Source: Streptomyces sp. MST-110588 (GTDB lineage Bacteria > Actinomycetota > Actinomycetes > Streptomycetales > Streptomycetaceae). Taken from it: DNA of 64,000 bases. Position 1 is the stretch's first letter. Every line of letters begins with the position of its first letter. The notes below the pieces were generated by a model, which did no database searches, was not told the origin of the DNA, and saw only the letters and a program-made list of their open reading frames with translations. The stretch covers positions 5,134,001 to 5,198,000 of the forward strand of contig NZ_CP074380.1 of the NCBI RefSeq assembly GCF_022695595.1. Reading direction: 5' to 3'. The position numbers and the translations under genes are program-made. This document shows, piece after piece, positions 43,301 through 52,634 of this stretch.

Positions 43301-45160
43301 ATGAGCGCCCCTACGTCAGGATCCGCCGGCGGCAGCCCCACGCCGGGCTTCTACCCGGACCCGTCCATCCCCGGCTACATCCGGTACTGGAGCGGTGCCG
43401 CGTGGGTGCCGGGCACGAGCCGCCCGGCGCCGGGCGAGGGGGAGCCGATGCCCGCGCCGCCCGCGGGCGTGGCGGTGGCGCCGCCCGCTCCGGCACCGGC
43501 GGCGGCCCCGGCGTCCGCACCGGTTACGGCCCCCGCACCGGCGGTGGAGGAGACCGGGCCGGTCTTCCTTGACGGGGAGGGCGAGCCGCAGGCCGCGGCG
43601 GACAGCGGGACCGGGAGGGAATCCGACGCCCGTCCCGCCGCCATCCCCTGGCAGGACCCGGCCCGGCCGTCCGCCGTGCGCCCCGCCGAACCGTCCCCGG
43701 CCTGGCAGGCGGACGCCTCGCAGCAGGAAGGCTTCGGCGGCGAGCAGGACCGGCGGATCTCCTGGGGCGCGCAGGGGGCCGGCCGGCCCGGTGAGGAGGC
43801 TTCCCCGGCGGTGCCGCCGCAGCGGGACGAGACCGGTGTCGCTCCTGCTGCCGGTGCTGCTGCCGGTGCCTCCGCCGCGTCCGCTGCGCCGTCCGTACCG
43901 TCGGCTTCGCCGTCTTCACCGGCTTCGGGCTCTTCGCCGTCCGCGTCCGACGGGCCGGACGCCCCGAGGTCGGACAGTACGGTCACCATCCGCGCGCTGG
44001 GGCGCGACCGGGACGCCGGCCCGCGTGAGAACACCGACAACAGGACGACCACGATCCGGGCGGTACGGGCCGAAGGGCCGGACGACGCCGGAGAGGGCGG
44101 TGCCGCCAAGAAGGGCGGCGAGACGATGTTCATCCGCCTCGGCTCCCGGGGCGAGGGAGGCGGGTCCGCGGCGCCCGGGATCACTGCCCCGCAGGTACTG
44201 CCCTCCGGCGGCGGCGCACGGCAGGCGCCCGGCAGGGCCGCCGCTCCGGACCAGCGCGTACCCGGACAGCCCGGGCCCGCCCGGCAGCCGGCCGCCGGCG
44301 GTCCGGCCGGCCGGACCACCGCGCAGCCTCAGCCGCAACCGCGGCCACCCGCGCAGCCGCAACCGCACTCCCAGGCGCTGCCCGGCCCGCAGATCCCGGC
44401 CGTCCCGGGCCCCGTACAGCCGGCTCCCACCGCCCCCGCCGCCCCCACGGCGCACGGCCCCCGGACGCCGGGCCCGGCCATGGCACCGCGGGGCGCGCCG
44501 CACGGGACCCCGCACGCCGCCGGATTCCCGCCGCACGGCAGCGCTCCGGCAACCCCCGGCCCGGTTCCCGGCGTCGGTGGTCCGGGCCCCGGTCCGGCGC
44601 AGGGCGGCGGCGCCCCCGAGGGCGTCATCCCCTGGAAGCCCCCGGTCAACGACCCGTTCGCGGCGGCGCGGGAGCAGGGCCGACCGGCCGGACTCGGCCG
44701 CCGGCTGCTGGCCCGGCTGATCGACACCCTCGTCCTGGGCGGCATCACCGGGGCCGTGGCCGTGCCGCTGTGGATCAAGGCCGGCGACCACATCGACGAG
44801 AAGGTCGAGGCGGCCAAGCAGTCCGGCCGGCAGGTCACGGTCTACCTCCTCGACGGTACGACCGCCCCCTACCTCGGCATCGTCCTGGCCACCCTGCTCG
44901 TCGCGGGCGTCCTCTACGACGCGCTGCCCACCGCCAAATGGGGCCGTACGCTCGGCAAGAAGCTGTGCGGCGTCAAGGTGCTGGACATCGAGGGGCACGA
45001 CTCCCCGTCCTTCGGCGCCGCGCTGAAGCGCTGGCTGGTGTACGGCGTGCTCGGGGTACTGGCCGTCGGGATCGTCAACGTGGTGTGGTGCCTGTTCGAC
45101 CGTCCGTGGCGGCAGTGCTGGCACGACAAGGCCGCGCGGACGTTCGTCGCCCAGGGCTGA
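43301..45160 (+). CDS. DUF2510-linker-RDD membrane protein
   Basis: A 619-residue protein in three parts. N-terminal DUF2510 motif PGFYPDPSIPGYIRYWSGAAWV (two Trp-containing strands). A central region of about 420 residues that is Pro/Ala/Ser/Gln-rich and disordered. C-terminal RDD domain with three or four membrane helices, beginning GLGRRLLARLIDTLVLGGITGAVAVPL; the Arg and Asp that name the family are in RRLLARLID. The function of RDD proteins is mostly unknown; some act in ion exchange. It heads a run of three RDD genes in the same direction, with 150 and 90 bases between, probably one transcription unit. Confidence 0.88.
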   Translation: MSAPTSGSAGGSPTPGFYPDPSIPGYIRYWSGAAWVPGTSRPAPGEGEPMPAPPAGVAVAPPAPAPAAAPASAPVTAPAPAVEETGPVFLDGEGEPQAAADSGTGRESDARPAAIPWQDPARPSAVRPAEPSPAWQADASQQEGFGGEQDRRISWGAQGAGRPGEEASPAVPPQRDETGVAPAAGAAAGASAASAAPSVPSASPSSPASGSSPSASDGPDAPRSDSTVTIRALGRDRDAGPRENTDNRTTTIRAVRAEGPDDAGEGGAAKKGGETMFIRLGSRGEGGGSAAPGITAPQVLPSGGGARQAPGRAAAPDQRVPGQPGPARQPAAGGPAGRTTAQPQPQPRPPAQPQPHSQALPGPQIPAVPGPVQPAPTAPAAPTAHGPRTPGPAMAPRGAPHGTPHAAGFPPHGSAPATPGPVPGVGGPGPGPAQGGGAPEGVIPWKPPVNDPFAAAREQGRPAGLGRRLLARLIDTLVLGGITGAVAVPLWIKAGDHIDEKVEAAKQSGRQVTVYLLDGTTAPYLGIVLATLLVAGVLYDALPTAKWGRTLGKKLCGVKVLDIEGHDSPSFGAALKRWLVYGVLGVLAVGIVNVVWCLFDRPWRQCWHDKAARTFVAQG

Positions 45161-45310
45161 GCGGCCCGGCGCGCCGCCTGATCCGGGCATCCGGTTCCGG
45201 GCGTCCGTTCTCGGGCGCCCGATCTCGGGCCTCGTCAACCGCAGTCCCGGCAGTCCCCCGAACGGCGCACGCCGGATGCGGCGGTCCGCCGCGCGGGTTC
45301 GACTCGGGCC

Positions 45311-46030
45311 ATGAGCAGCGACCAGCCTGGGCCCGGATCCGGTGAACCGCCACAGGACGACCCGTTCCTGAAGAAGCCGGGGGAGCGGGAACCGCGTCCC
45401 CCGGCGGGCGCCCCGGCCGCGGGCTCCCCCTACGGTGGCTCCCCGTACGGTGGCGGCACGGACCCCGCGGGCCCGGCCGGCGGCGGCCCGTACGGTGGCG
45501 GCGGACCCGGTGGCGGCCCGTACGCCGACAACCACAACCCCTACGGCGGCGGGTACGGCATGCCCGATCCGCTCGCCGGTATGCCCCCGCTCGCGGGCCG
45601 CGGGCGGCGGCTGCTCGCCCGCATCATCGATTCCTTCATCATCTGCGTGACGGTCGGCTGGTTCATGACCTTCCTGGTGGGCGGGGTGGACTACACCAGC
45701 ACCGACAGCGCGCAGGCCGCGCGGCAAGCCATGGTCTCCGGCATCACCATGCTCGCCTACCTGGTCTACGAAGGGCTGATGCTCACCAGCCGCGGCCAGA
45801 CCCTCGGCAAGATGCTGATGAAGATCAGGGTGGCGATGCTGGCGGACGGGGCGGTACCGACCGGCCAGGCGGGCTGGACGCGCGCCGCCGTCTACACGCT
45901 GCCGGAGATCGTCCCCTGCTGCGGCTTCGTCTTCTGGCTCGTCAACGTCCTGTGGTGCACCTGGGACAAGCCGTACCAGCAGTGTCTGCACGACAAGGCG
46001 GTCAAGACCGTGGTGGTCTCCACCGCCTGA
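45311..46030 (+). CDS. RDD-family membrane protein
   Basis: A 239-residue RDD protein starting MSSDQPGPGSGEPPQDD. The first 85 residues are Gly/Pro/Tyr-rich with GGSPYGGG-type near-repeats. The RDD domain is PLAGRGRRLLARIIDSFIICVTVGWFMTFLVGG, followed by YLVYEGLMLTSRGQTLGKMLMKIRVAML, the family's conserved cytoplasmic loop, and FWLVNVLWCTWDKPYQQCLHDKAVKTVVV at the C-terminus. It shares this last segment almost word for word with the next gene, indicating duplication. No enzymatic residues are seen. Confidence 0.9.
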   Translation: MSSDQPGPGSGEPPQDDPFLKKPGEREPRPPAGAPAAGSPYGGSPYGGGTDPAGPAGGGPYGGGGPGGGPYADNHNPYGGGYGMPDPLAGMPPLAGRGRRLLARIIDSFIICVTVGWFMTFLVGGVDYTSTDSAQAARQAMVSGITMLAYLVYEGLMLTSRGQTLGKMLMKIRVAMLADGAVPTGQAGWTRAAVYTLPEIVPCCGFVFWLVNVLWCTWDKPYQQCLHDKAVKTVVVSTA

Positions 46031-46120
46031 CGGGCGCGGCATCTGACGGGCGCGGCACCCCCTCACGCACGGCGCCGCCGGGCCCTTCCCGCGCCGACGG
46101 GCGGCTGGTTGACTCCTCGT

Positions 46121-46633
46121 ATGAGCAGCGACCAGCCGCCCGCCGCTTTACGAGGTGCCCCGGGCCCGGTCAAAGGGGCGCCGCCCCTCGCCTCGCTTGG
46201 ACAGCGTTTCCTGGCCCGGCTGGTCGACCTGGTGGTGCTCTGCGTGCTGTGGATGCTGATGCTCGGCGTCACCGGCGCCACCCGTTACGCCGTGGAGCAC
46301 CCCGGCAAGCAGGACGTCACCCGCAACATGATCGCCTCCGCGGCGGCCTTCCTCCTGTACTTCGTGTACGAGGGCGTGCTGCTGGCCCGCGGCGGTCAGA
46401 CGCTGGGGAAGAAGCTGACCGGCATCCGGGTGGCGATGCTCGCCGACGGATCGGCGCCCGCGGGCCGGGGCTGGCTGAGAGCCGCGGTGTACGTCCTGCC
46501 GGGGCTGCTCACACCGTTCTTCGTCGGCACGCTCTTCTGGCTGCTCAACTCGCTGTGGTGCCTGTGGGACCGGCCGTACCAGCAGTGTCTGCACGACAAG
46601 GCGGCGCGGACCGTGGTGGTCCGTGCCGGATGA
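46121..46633 (+). CDS. RDD-family membrane protein
   Basis: A 170-residue RDD protein starting MSSDQPPAALRGAPGPVKG. The domain starts SLGQRFLARLVDLVVLCVLWML and continues YFVYEGVLLARGGQTLGKKLTGIRVAMLADGS; it ends LNSLWCLWDRPYQQCLHDKAARTVVVRAG. It is the minimal version of the neighbour at 45311, without the Gly/Tyr-rich head, and shares its MSSDQP start. ATG 46121 is chosen over TTG 46109 because it matches that start. Third of three RDD genes in tandem. Confidence 0.88.
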   Translation: MSSDQPPAALRGAPGPVKGAPPLASLGQRFLARLVDLVVLCVLWMLMLGVTGATRYAVEHPGKQDVTRNMIASAAAFLLYFVYEGVLLARGGQTLGKKLTGIRVAMLADGSAPAGRGWLRAAVYVLPGLLTPFFVGTLFWLLNSLWCLWDRPYQQCLHDKAARTVVVRAG

Positions 46634-46642
46634 GTTCGGGTA

Positions 46643-46990
46643 TCAGCGCGAGTGCTCGCCGACCCGGCCCGCCGCGGTGCCCGCCGGGTGCGCGCGCTGG
46701 CGGGATATGCGCTCGGTGCGCGGCGCGAGTACGGCGGTACGCGCCGGAGTGCGGGCGCCCGTCACCGTACGGCCGATCGTCACCGTACGCCGGCGTGCGG
46801 TCCCGGTACCACGGGCCGTCCGGGGCATGGGTGCGGTCATCGCCACGAGCAGACCGAGGCCGAGCCCGGCGATGGCGATGACGGCGATGCCGATTCCGGC
46901 CTGCGTCTGGGAGAGCAGCAGCATGGCGAGGGTCGAGAGGATGACGGTGGCCGAACCGTAGGCGAGCTGTGCGGCAGTCGGTCGAGGCAT
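46643..46990 (-). CDS. Small two-helix membrane protein, unknown
   Basis: A protein of about 115 residues with two adjoining hydrophobic helices (QLAYGSATVILSTLAMLLLSQ and GIGIAVIAIAGLGLGLLVAM) and an Arg/Thr-rich cytoplasmic tail (ARRRTVTIGRTVTGARTPAR). I recognise no family. ATG 46990 has GAGGA 11 bases upstream; a TTG at 47008 is an alternative. It converges with the last RDD gene, stop to stop 9 bases apart. The 440 bases upstream, to the M6 peptidase start, hold no gene and contain both promoters. Confidence 0.6.
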   Translation of the reverse strand: MPRPTAAQLAYGSATVILSTLAMLLLSQTQAGIGIAVIAIAGLGLGLLVAMTAPMPRTARGTGTARRRTVTIGRTVTGARTPARTAVLAPRTERISRQRAHPAGTAAGRVGEHSR

Positions 46991-47432
46991 GACGGAGTCC
47001 GTCCTCAAAGGGTCGGTAAAGGGAGTCGGTCGACATGGCGCGCCGCCAATTGACTCTACGGTCCTTACTTCCCGAGGGGAACTGGCGGTAAGCGTGACCT
47101 AACCCACGGTCTCGGTGCATAGGGGGCGCACGGAATCACTCCAAGTTTGAACGGATGTGACCGGAGCGCCCGTTGACGTACGCGGGGCGCGTCACAGCGG
47201 ACGAACGGCGGGCGTACGGAGCACATGGCAACGCCCGGTGCCCCGGTCCCGAAGCTTCGCGCCCGAAGCTCTGCGCCGGGGCCCTGCACCTCGTACCCGG
47301 GGCCCGGCAGCCGTAATCGGAGGGCCCGGTACCGTACGCGGCTGTCGTGCCCAAGTCAAGATCTGTTTTTTCGTCTCCCTTTCCGGTCCAATGCCCTCGA
47401 ACAACGACCACTTCGAGGGGAGACCGCGCCAA
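46991..47432. other. Divergent intergenic region before the M6 peptidase gene
   Basis: No gene is supported here. The region separates the small membrane protein (minus strand) and the secreted protease (plus strand). A CGAAGCTTCG palindrome lies at 47252-47261, and a T-rich stretch (CTGTTTTTTCG) at 47361-47371 precedes the protease gene. Confidence 0.45.
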
Positions 47433-49838
47433 GTGAGAGAACAGAAGAGGGTGTTCAGACCGGTCGCCCTGATCACGGCAGCAGCCGCGATCGGGGCGTC
47501 CGCTTTGTCGACCGGGCTGGCCCAGGCCGATAGCGTACGGCCGTTCGCGTCCGTCCAGCGACAGGACCCCACCTCCTCCGCCCAGCGGGCCGTGGACCAC
47601 GATCTCAAGGGCCCCTACAGCGAACAGCAGACCGCACAGCGCAAGGAAGCGCTCCAGCAGGTGCTGTCCGGTGACGCCGAGGCGGAGCGGCGCGGCGCCT
47701 CCGAGGTCGTCAAGCTGACCAAGGGCAAGGACAAGGGCAAGTACGTCGAACTGGCACGGAAGAAGACCGACCGGATCTTCACGATCCTGGCCGACTTCGG
47801 CGACAAGGTCGACGACACCACGATGTACGACCCGGACGGCGACGGACCCAAGCCGCCCGTCAAGAAGTACGGTGGCCGGCCCGGCCCCGCGCACAACCAG
47901 ATAGCCAAGCCCGACCGGGCGAAGGACAACAGCACCGCGTGGCAGAAGGACTACAACCGCGCGCACTTCCAGGACCTGTACTTCTCGCACGACAAGAAGA
48001 AGGAGTCCCTGGCCAAGTACTACGAGAAGCAGTCCTCGGGCCGCTACTCCGTGGCCGGCCAGGTCTCCGACTGGGTCCGCGTGCCCTGGAACGAGGCGCG
48101 GTACGGCTCCAACTACTGCGGCTCCACCAACTGCCCCAGCGCCTGGGACCTGGTCCGTGACGGCGTCAACCAGTGGGTCAAGGACCAGAAGGCCAAGGGC
48201 CGCACCGACGCCCAGATCAAGGCCGACCTGTCCACGTACGACCAGTGGGACCGCTACGACCACGACGGCGACGGCAACTTCAACGAGCCCGACGGTTACA
48301 TCGACCACTTCCAGATCGTGCACGCGGGCGAGGACGAGTCCGCGGGCGGCGGCGCGCAGGGCACCGACGCCATCTGGGCGCACCGCTGGTACGCGTACGG
48401 CTCGGACTCCGGCAAGACCGGCCCGGCCGGCAACAAGGCCGGCGGTACCCAGATCGGGGACACCGGCATATGGGTCGGCGACTACACGATGCAGCCGGAG
48501 AACGGCGGACTGGGCGTCTTCGCCCACGAGTACGGCCACGACCTGGGCCTGCCCGACGAGTACGACACCACCGGCAAGGGTGAGTCCTCGGTGGAGTACT
48601 GGTCGCTGATGTCCTCCGGCTCCTGGCTCGGCCGCGGCAAGGACACCATCGGCGACCTCCCCGGCGACATGAGCGCCTGGGACAAGCTCCAGCTCGGCTG
48701 GCTCAACTACGCCAAGGCCAAGGCCGGCAAGAAGTCCACGCACAAGCTGGGCGTCGCCGAGTACAACACCAAGAACAAGCAGGCCCTGGTGGTCGAACTG
48801 CCCGCCAAGACCCGTACCACCGAGATCGTCAAGCCGGCCGAGGGCGCCACGCAGTGGTGGAGCGGCATGGGTGACGACCTGAAGAACACCCTGACGCGCC
48901 CGGTGGACCTCACCGGGAAGAAGCAGGCGTCCCTCACGCTCAAGGGCTGGTGGGACATCGAGGAGAACTACGACTACCTGTACGCCGAGGTGTCCACCGA
49001 CGGCGGCGCCAACTGGACCCCGCTGGACGGCACCGCCGACGGCAAGGCCATCGGCCGGGACGGCAGCAACCAGCCCGCGCTGAGCGGCACGTCGGGCGCG
49101 TACAAGGACCTCGTCTACCCGCTGGACGCCTACGCGGGCAAGAAGTTCGACCTCCGCTTCCGCTACCGGACCGACGGCGGCACCTCGCTGAAGGGCTTCG
49201 CGGCCGACACCGTCGCCGTCGTCGCCGACGGCAAGCCGCTGTTCACCGACAACGCCGAGAGCGGCGACAACGGCTGGACGGCCAAGGGCTTCTCGCGGAT
49301 CGGCGCCTCGTTCACCAAGAGCTACCCGCAGTACTACATCGCCGAGAACCGCCGGTACGTCTCCTACGACAAGACCCTCAAGTCCGGCCCGTACAACTTC
49401 GGCTTCCCCGACCGCCGCGGCTGGGTCGAGCACTTCCCCTATCAGGATGGCGTGCTGCTCTGGCTGTGGGACACCTCCCAGCCGGACAACAACGTCAGCC
49501 AGCACCCGGGCCACGGGCTGATCCTCCCGGTGGACGCCCACCCCAAGGCCGAGAAGTGGGCCGACGGCAAGGTGATGTCCAACCGCTTCCAGGCGTACGA
49601 CTCGACCTTCGGCCGGGACCGCACGGACGCGCTGACGCTCCACAAGGGCGGCCAGACCAGCAAGATCAAGTCCAAGCCCGGGGTGACGGTCTTCGACGAC
49701 CACAAGGGTGTCTACACCGACCCGGAGAACCCGACCGGTGGCGTGACCGTTGCTGACACCAACACCCGCATCAGGATCCTCAAGGAAGCCCATGACGGCT
49801 CCACGGTGATCCTCCAGGTGGGTCCCTCCACCCGGTAA
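47433..49838 (+). CDS. Secreted M6-family metalloprotease (immune inhibitor A type)
   Basis: An extracellular zinc protease of about 801 residues. A signal peptide (FRPVALITAAAAIGASALSTGLAQA) is followed by a propeptide, then the M6 domain starting near RIFTILADFGDKVDD. The zinc site is FAHEYGHDLGLPDEYD (HExxH, His365-His369, plus Asp and Glu nearby). After the MSSGSWLG met-turn-like segment come beta-sandwich domains (SLTLKGWWDIEENYDYLYAEVSTDGGANW), as in InhA. Family members degrade host or environmental proteins. GTG 47433 is chosen because GAGGGGAG precedes it by 11 bases and a normal signal peptide results; ATG 47391 would add 14 residues. A terminator hairpin follows. Confidence 0.93.
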   Translation: MREQKRVFRPVALITAAAAIGASALSTGLAQADSVRPFASVQRQDPTSSAQRAVDHDLKGPYSEQQTAQRKEALQQVLSGDAEAERRGASEVVKLTKGKDKGKYVELARKKTDRIFTILADFGDKVDDTTMYDPDGDGPKPPVKKYGGRPGPAHNQIAKPDRAKDNSTAWQKDYNRAHFQDLYFSHDKKKESLAKYYEKQSSGRYSVAGQVSDWVRVPWNEARYGSNYCGSTNCPSAWDLVRDGVNQWVKDQKAKGRTDAQIKADLSTYDQWDRYDHDGDGNFNEPDGYIDHFQIVHAGEDESAGGGAQGTDAIWAHRWYAYGSDSGKTGPAGNKAGGTQIGDTGIWVGDYTMQPENGGLGVFAHEYGHDLGLPDEYDTTGKGESSVEYWSLMSSGSWLGRGKDTIGDLPGDMSAWDKLQLGWLNYAKAKAGKKSTHKLGVAEYNTKNKQALVVELPAKTRTTEIVKPAEGATQWWSGMGDDLKNTLTRPVDLTGKKQASLTLKGWWDIEENYDYLYAEVSTDGGANWTPLDGTADGKAIGRDGSNQPALSGTSGAYKDLVYPLDAYAGKKFDLRFRYRTDGGTSLKGFAADTVAVVADGKPLFTDNAESGDNGWTAKGFSRIGASFTKSYPQYYIAENRRYVSYDKTLKSGPYNFGFPDRRGWVEHFPYQDGVLLWLWDTSQPDNNVSQHPGHGLILPVDAHPKAEKWADGKVMSNRFQAYDSTFGRDRTDALTLHKGGQTSKIKSKPGVTVFDDHKGVYTDPENPTGGVTVADTNTRIRILKEAHDGSTVILQVGPSTR

Positions 49839-49860
49839 TCAGTAGAACCGCAGGTCAGAT

Positions 49861-49902
49861 GCGAATCGGCCGTCGCCCACTAGCGGGCGGCGGCCGTTCG
49901 CG
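49861..49902 (+). terminator. Terminator of the M6 peptidase gene
   Basis: GCGAATCGGCCGTCGCCC pairs with GGGCGGCGGCCGTTCGC around a short loop ACTAGC, with one bulge and one G-U pair, 22 bases after the stop. Confidence 0.75.
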
Positions 49903-49958
49903 TTTAGATGCACCCAGCGATTCCTTGTTGACGAAACGTCTCGCGGGGGAGCTATGGG

Positions 49959-50366
49959 GTGATGTCCATGACCGGTGGCTCCGGCAGGTCCGGTGGCTCC
50001 GGCGGTACCGGTGGTACTGGTGGTGGATCCGGTCGTACTGGTGGTGGTTCCGGTGGGGGCTCGGGGTTCGCCAGGCTCCCGGGCGGGAGCGTGGTGGTCG
50101 CCCTCTCGCTGCCCAGGCCCGACGGCGGCAGCCGCCGCGTACGCGTCCTGGTGCACGCCGTGAACCGCCAGCGCGCCCTGACCAGGCTGCGCAACCTCGG
50201 TCTGCGCTCGGTCTACCTGCGCGGCAACACCCAGCCGCCGACCCCGGACGAGATCACCGCCGTACTGCACCACCCCGACGGGCTGGTCTGGCGCGCGGCA
50301 CCGGAGGACGACACGGAGTCCTGGCACCCGATAACCGCCCTGCTGCGGCCCGCGGCACACACCTGA
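49959..50366 (+). CDS. Small hypothetical protein with Gly/Ser-rich head
   Basis: A 135-residue protein. Residues 1-42 are a Gly-Ser-Thr repeat tract (GGSGRSGGSGGTGGTGGGSG). The rest is a compact alpha/beta domain (VVVALSLPRPDGGSRRVRVLVHAVNRQRALTRLRNLGLRSVYLRGN). I cannot assign a family. The start may be GTG 49959 or ATG 49962/49968; GGGGGA lies 8 to 18 bases upstream. The Gly-rich head is encoded by GGTGG-type short repeats. It ends shortly before the pncA stop on the other strand. Confidence 0.6.
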   Translation: MMSMTGGSGRSGGSGGTGGTGGGSGRTGGGSGGGSGFARLPGGSVVVALSLPRPDGGSRRVRVLVHAVNRQRALTRLRNLGLRSVYLRGNTQPPTPDEITAVLHHPDGLVWRAAPEDDTESWHPITALLRPAAHT

Positions 50367-50454
50367 ACAGCTTGGGCTCCCGAACAGCTTGGGCTCCGGT
50401 CCGCACCGCGTTGCCGGGTCCCGTCCCGCCAAAGGTCGGGTCGCCAAGGGGCGG

Positions 50455-51051
50455 TCAGTCCGTGATGAGCACCGGCTTCCCGGACAGTTCCACCGCCGCC
50501 TGCTGGAGCTCCTTGAGCGCCGCCTCGGTCGTCCGCCGGGCCACCCCCGCCGTCAGGTCCAGCAGCACCTGCGTGCGGAAACCTTCCCGTACGGCATCCA
50601 GGGCCGTGGCCCGTACGCAGTGATCGGTGGCGATCCCGACCACGTCCACCTCGCTCACACGGTGGTCGCGCAGCCAGTCCGCGAGCAGCCGGCCATTCTC
50701 GTCCGCCCCCTCGAAGCCGCTGTACGCGGCGGTGTGGGCGCCCTTGTCGAAGACCGCGTCGACGGCGCCCGAGGCGACGGCCGGCGCGAAGTTGGGATGG
50801 AAGCCGCCGCCCTCCGTGCCCGCCACGCAGTGGACCGGCCACGAATGCTCGTAGTCCGGCCGGTCGGAGAAGTGGTCGCCCGGATCGATGTGGTGGTCAC
50901 GGGTCGCCACGACGTGCCGGTAGCAGCTCCCGGCCGCCTGCCCCACCAGGTCCGTGATGGCGGCGGCGACGTCCGCACCTCCCGCCACCGCGAGGCTGCC
51001 GCCCTCACAGAAGTCGTTCTGCACATCGACGACGATCAATGCCCGGTGCAT
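50455..51051 (-). CDS. pncA: Nicotinamidase
   Basis: An isochorismatase-fold nicotinamidase of 198 residues that deamidates nicotinamide to nicotinate in NAD salvage. The start ALIVVDVQNDFCEGGSLAV contains the catalytic Asp. The metal site is DHHIDPGDHF. VFDKGAHTAAYSGF carries the catalytic Lys, and GIATDHCVRATALDA the nucleophilic Cys. It lies 159 bases after the nicotinate phosphoribosyltransferase gene on the same strand, so both steps of the Preiss-Handler salvage route are together. Confidence 0.95.
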   Translation of the reverse strand: MHRALIVVDVQNDFCEGGSLAVAGGADVAAAITDLVGQAAGSCYRHVVATRDHHIDPGDHFSDRPDYEHSWPVHCVAGTEGGGFHPNFAPAVASGAVDAVFDKGAHTAAYSGFEGADENGRLLADWLRDHRVSEVDVVGIATDHCVRATALDAVREGFRTQVLLDLTAGVARRTTEAALKELQQAAVELSGKPVLITD

Positions 51052-51210
51052 GGTGCAGGCCTTTCGGCTGGAAATCATAAGGATGGGCGCGGGGTATGTG
51101 ACCGAGGGTAGCCACTGCACCGCTTTTAGGGGAGTGGGCACTTGGGCCCCGCGGGAGCGCGCGGCGCGGACTCCCGAGCGGAACCCGGCGCTCCGCCCGG
51201 GCCCGCGCCC

Positions 51211-52539
51211 TCAGGCGTACTCGGTGGGCAGCACGGCCTCGCCGCGCGAGAGCTGCATCGCCGACATCGGCAGCCCCGCCAGCGCGGCGGTGTGCCGCTC
51301 GCGGGCGGCCTCCAGCGGCTCGCGGGCCACCACCCGCCCCTCGCGCACCAGCGGCACCGCCAGCTCCCGCCCGGCCAGCTCCGGCGGCACCGGCCCCGTG
51401 CCGATGACCTCCGCCTCGGCGATCCCGTCCTCGTCCAGCCGCCGCGCGGACCACTTCCGGCCGCCGAGCGAGGTCTTGGCGCCCATCGACTTCTTGGCCA
51501 CCGGCCGCAGCGGGGCGTCCGGATCGTCGCTGTCGGCGCGCGCCACGAGCTTGTAGACCATCGAACAGGTGGGGTGGCCGCTGCCGGTCACGACCTGGGT
51601 GCCGACGCCGTAGGCGTCCACCGGCGCGGCGGCCAGCGAGGCGATGGCGTACTCGTCCAGGTCGCTGGTCACCACGATCTTGGTGTTCTTGGCGCCCAGC
51701 TCGTCCAACTGCTGGCGCACCCGGTGCGCGAGCAGCAGCAGGTCGCCGGAGTCGATCCGTACGGCGCCCAGGCCCGGACCCGCCACCTCCACGGCCGTAC
51801 GGACCGCCTCGGCCACGTCGTAGGTGTCCACGAGCAGGGTCGTACCGCTGCCCAGCGACTCGACCTGCGCGGTGAAGGCGTCCCGCTCGCTGTCGTGCAA
51901 AAGAGTGAAGGCGTGTGCGCTGGTGCCGACGGTGGGAATGTTGTAGCGGAAGCCGGCCGCCAGGTCGGAGGTGGAGTGGAAGCCGCCGACGTACGCCGCG
52001 CGGGCCGCGGCCACCGCGGACAGCTCATGGGTGCGCCGGGCGCCCATCTCGATCAGCGGGCGGTCACCTGCCGCCACGGCCATACGGGAGGCCGCCGCGG
52101 CCACCGCCGAGTCGTGGTTGAGGATCGAGAGGATCACCGTCTCCAGCAGCACCGCCTCGGCGAAGGTGCCCTCCACCCGCATGACGGGGGAGCCGGGGAA
52201 GTAGACCTCGCCCTCCGGATAGCCCCAAATGTCGCCGCGGAAGCGGAAGTCGGCCAGCCAGGAGAGCGTGGGCTCGTCGAGGATGCCGCGGCCCCGCAGG
52301 AAGTCCAGGATCGTCGGGTCGAAGCGGAAGTTCTCCACCGCGTCCAGGACCCGGCCCGTACCGGCCACCACGCCGTAGCGGCGGCCTTCGGGCAGGCGGC
52401 GGGTGAAGACCTCGAAGACCGAGCGGCGCTCGGCGGTCCCGCCGCGCAGCGCCGCCTGCAGCATGGTGAGTTCGTACTGGTCGGTGAAGAGCGCAGTCGA
52501 CGGCACGGCCACCGGCAGCCCCAGGTCTGCTGTGTTCAT
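51211..52539 (-). CDS. pncB: Nicotinate phosphoribosyltransferase
   Basis: A 442-residue enzyme that converts nicotinate and PRPP to nicotinate mononucleotide, the step after the nicotinamidase. Typical blocks: [16 protein letters not shown] at the start (FTDxYxxTM), [63 protein letters not shown], and [12 protein letters not shown] with the phosphohistidine region. [13 protein letters not shown] and [11 protein letters not shown] complete the PRPP site. It belongs to the actinobacterial PncB group of this length. It is divergent from clpS. Confidence 0.95.
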   Translation of the reverse strand: MNTADLGLPVAVPSTALFTDQYELTMLQAALRGGTAERRSVFEVFTRRLPEGRRYGVVAGTGRVLDAVENFRFDPTILDFLRGRGILDEPTLSWLADFRFRGDIWGYPEGEVYFPGSPVMRVEGTFAEAVLLETVILSILNHDSAVAAAASRMAVAAGDRPLIEMGARRTHELSAVAAARAAYVGGFHSTSDLAAGFRYNIPTVGTSAHAFTLLHDSERDAFTAQVESLGSGTTLLVDTYDVAEAVRTAVEVAGPGLGAVRIDSGDLLLLAHRVRQQLDELGAKNTKIVVTSDLDEYAIASLAAAPVDAYGVGTQVVTGSGHPTCSMVYKLVARADSDDPDAPLRPVAKKSMGAKTSLGGRKWSARRLDEDGIAEAEVIGTGPVPPELAGRELAVPLVREGRVVAREPLEAARERHTAALAGLPMSAMQLSRGEAVLPTEYA

Positions 52540-52634
52540 GCGGAAATGCTACCCCCGTTACTCGTCACTCTGACGATTTCCCTGGGCCGTTTGTCCCCGG
52601 GCCGTTTGTGCGATGCCCCACTGTGGGTGGCAGC

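Noticed and set aside
47136..49793. Minus-strand open frame of about 885 codons opposite the M6 protease
   Set aside because: Pure Val/Leu/Gly/Arg-rich antisense shadow; the plus strand has a signal peptide and HEYGH zinc motif.
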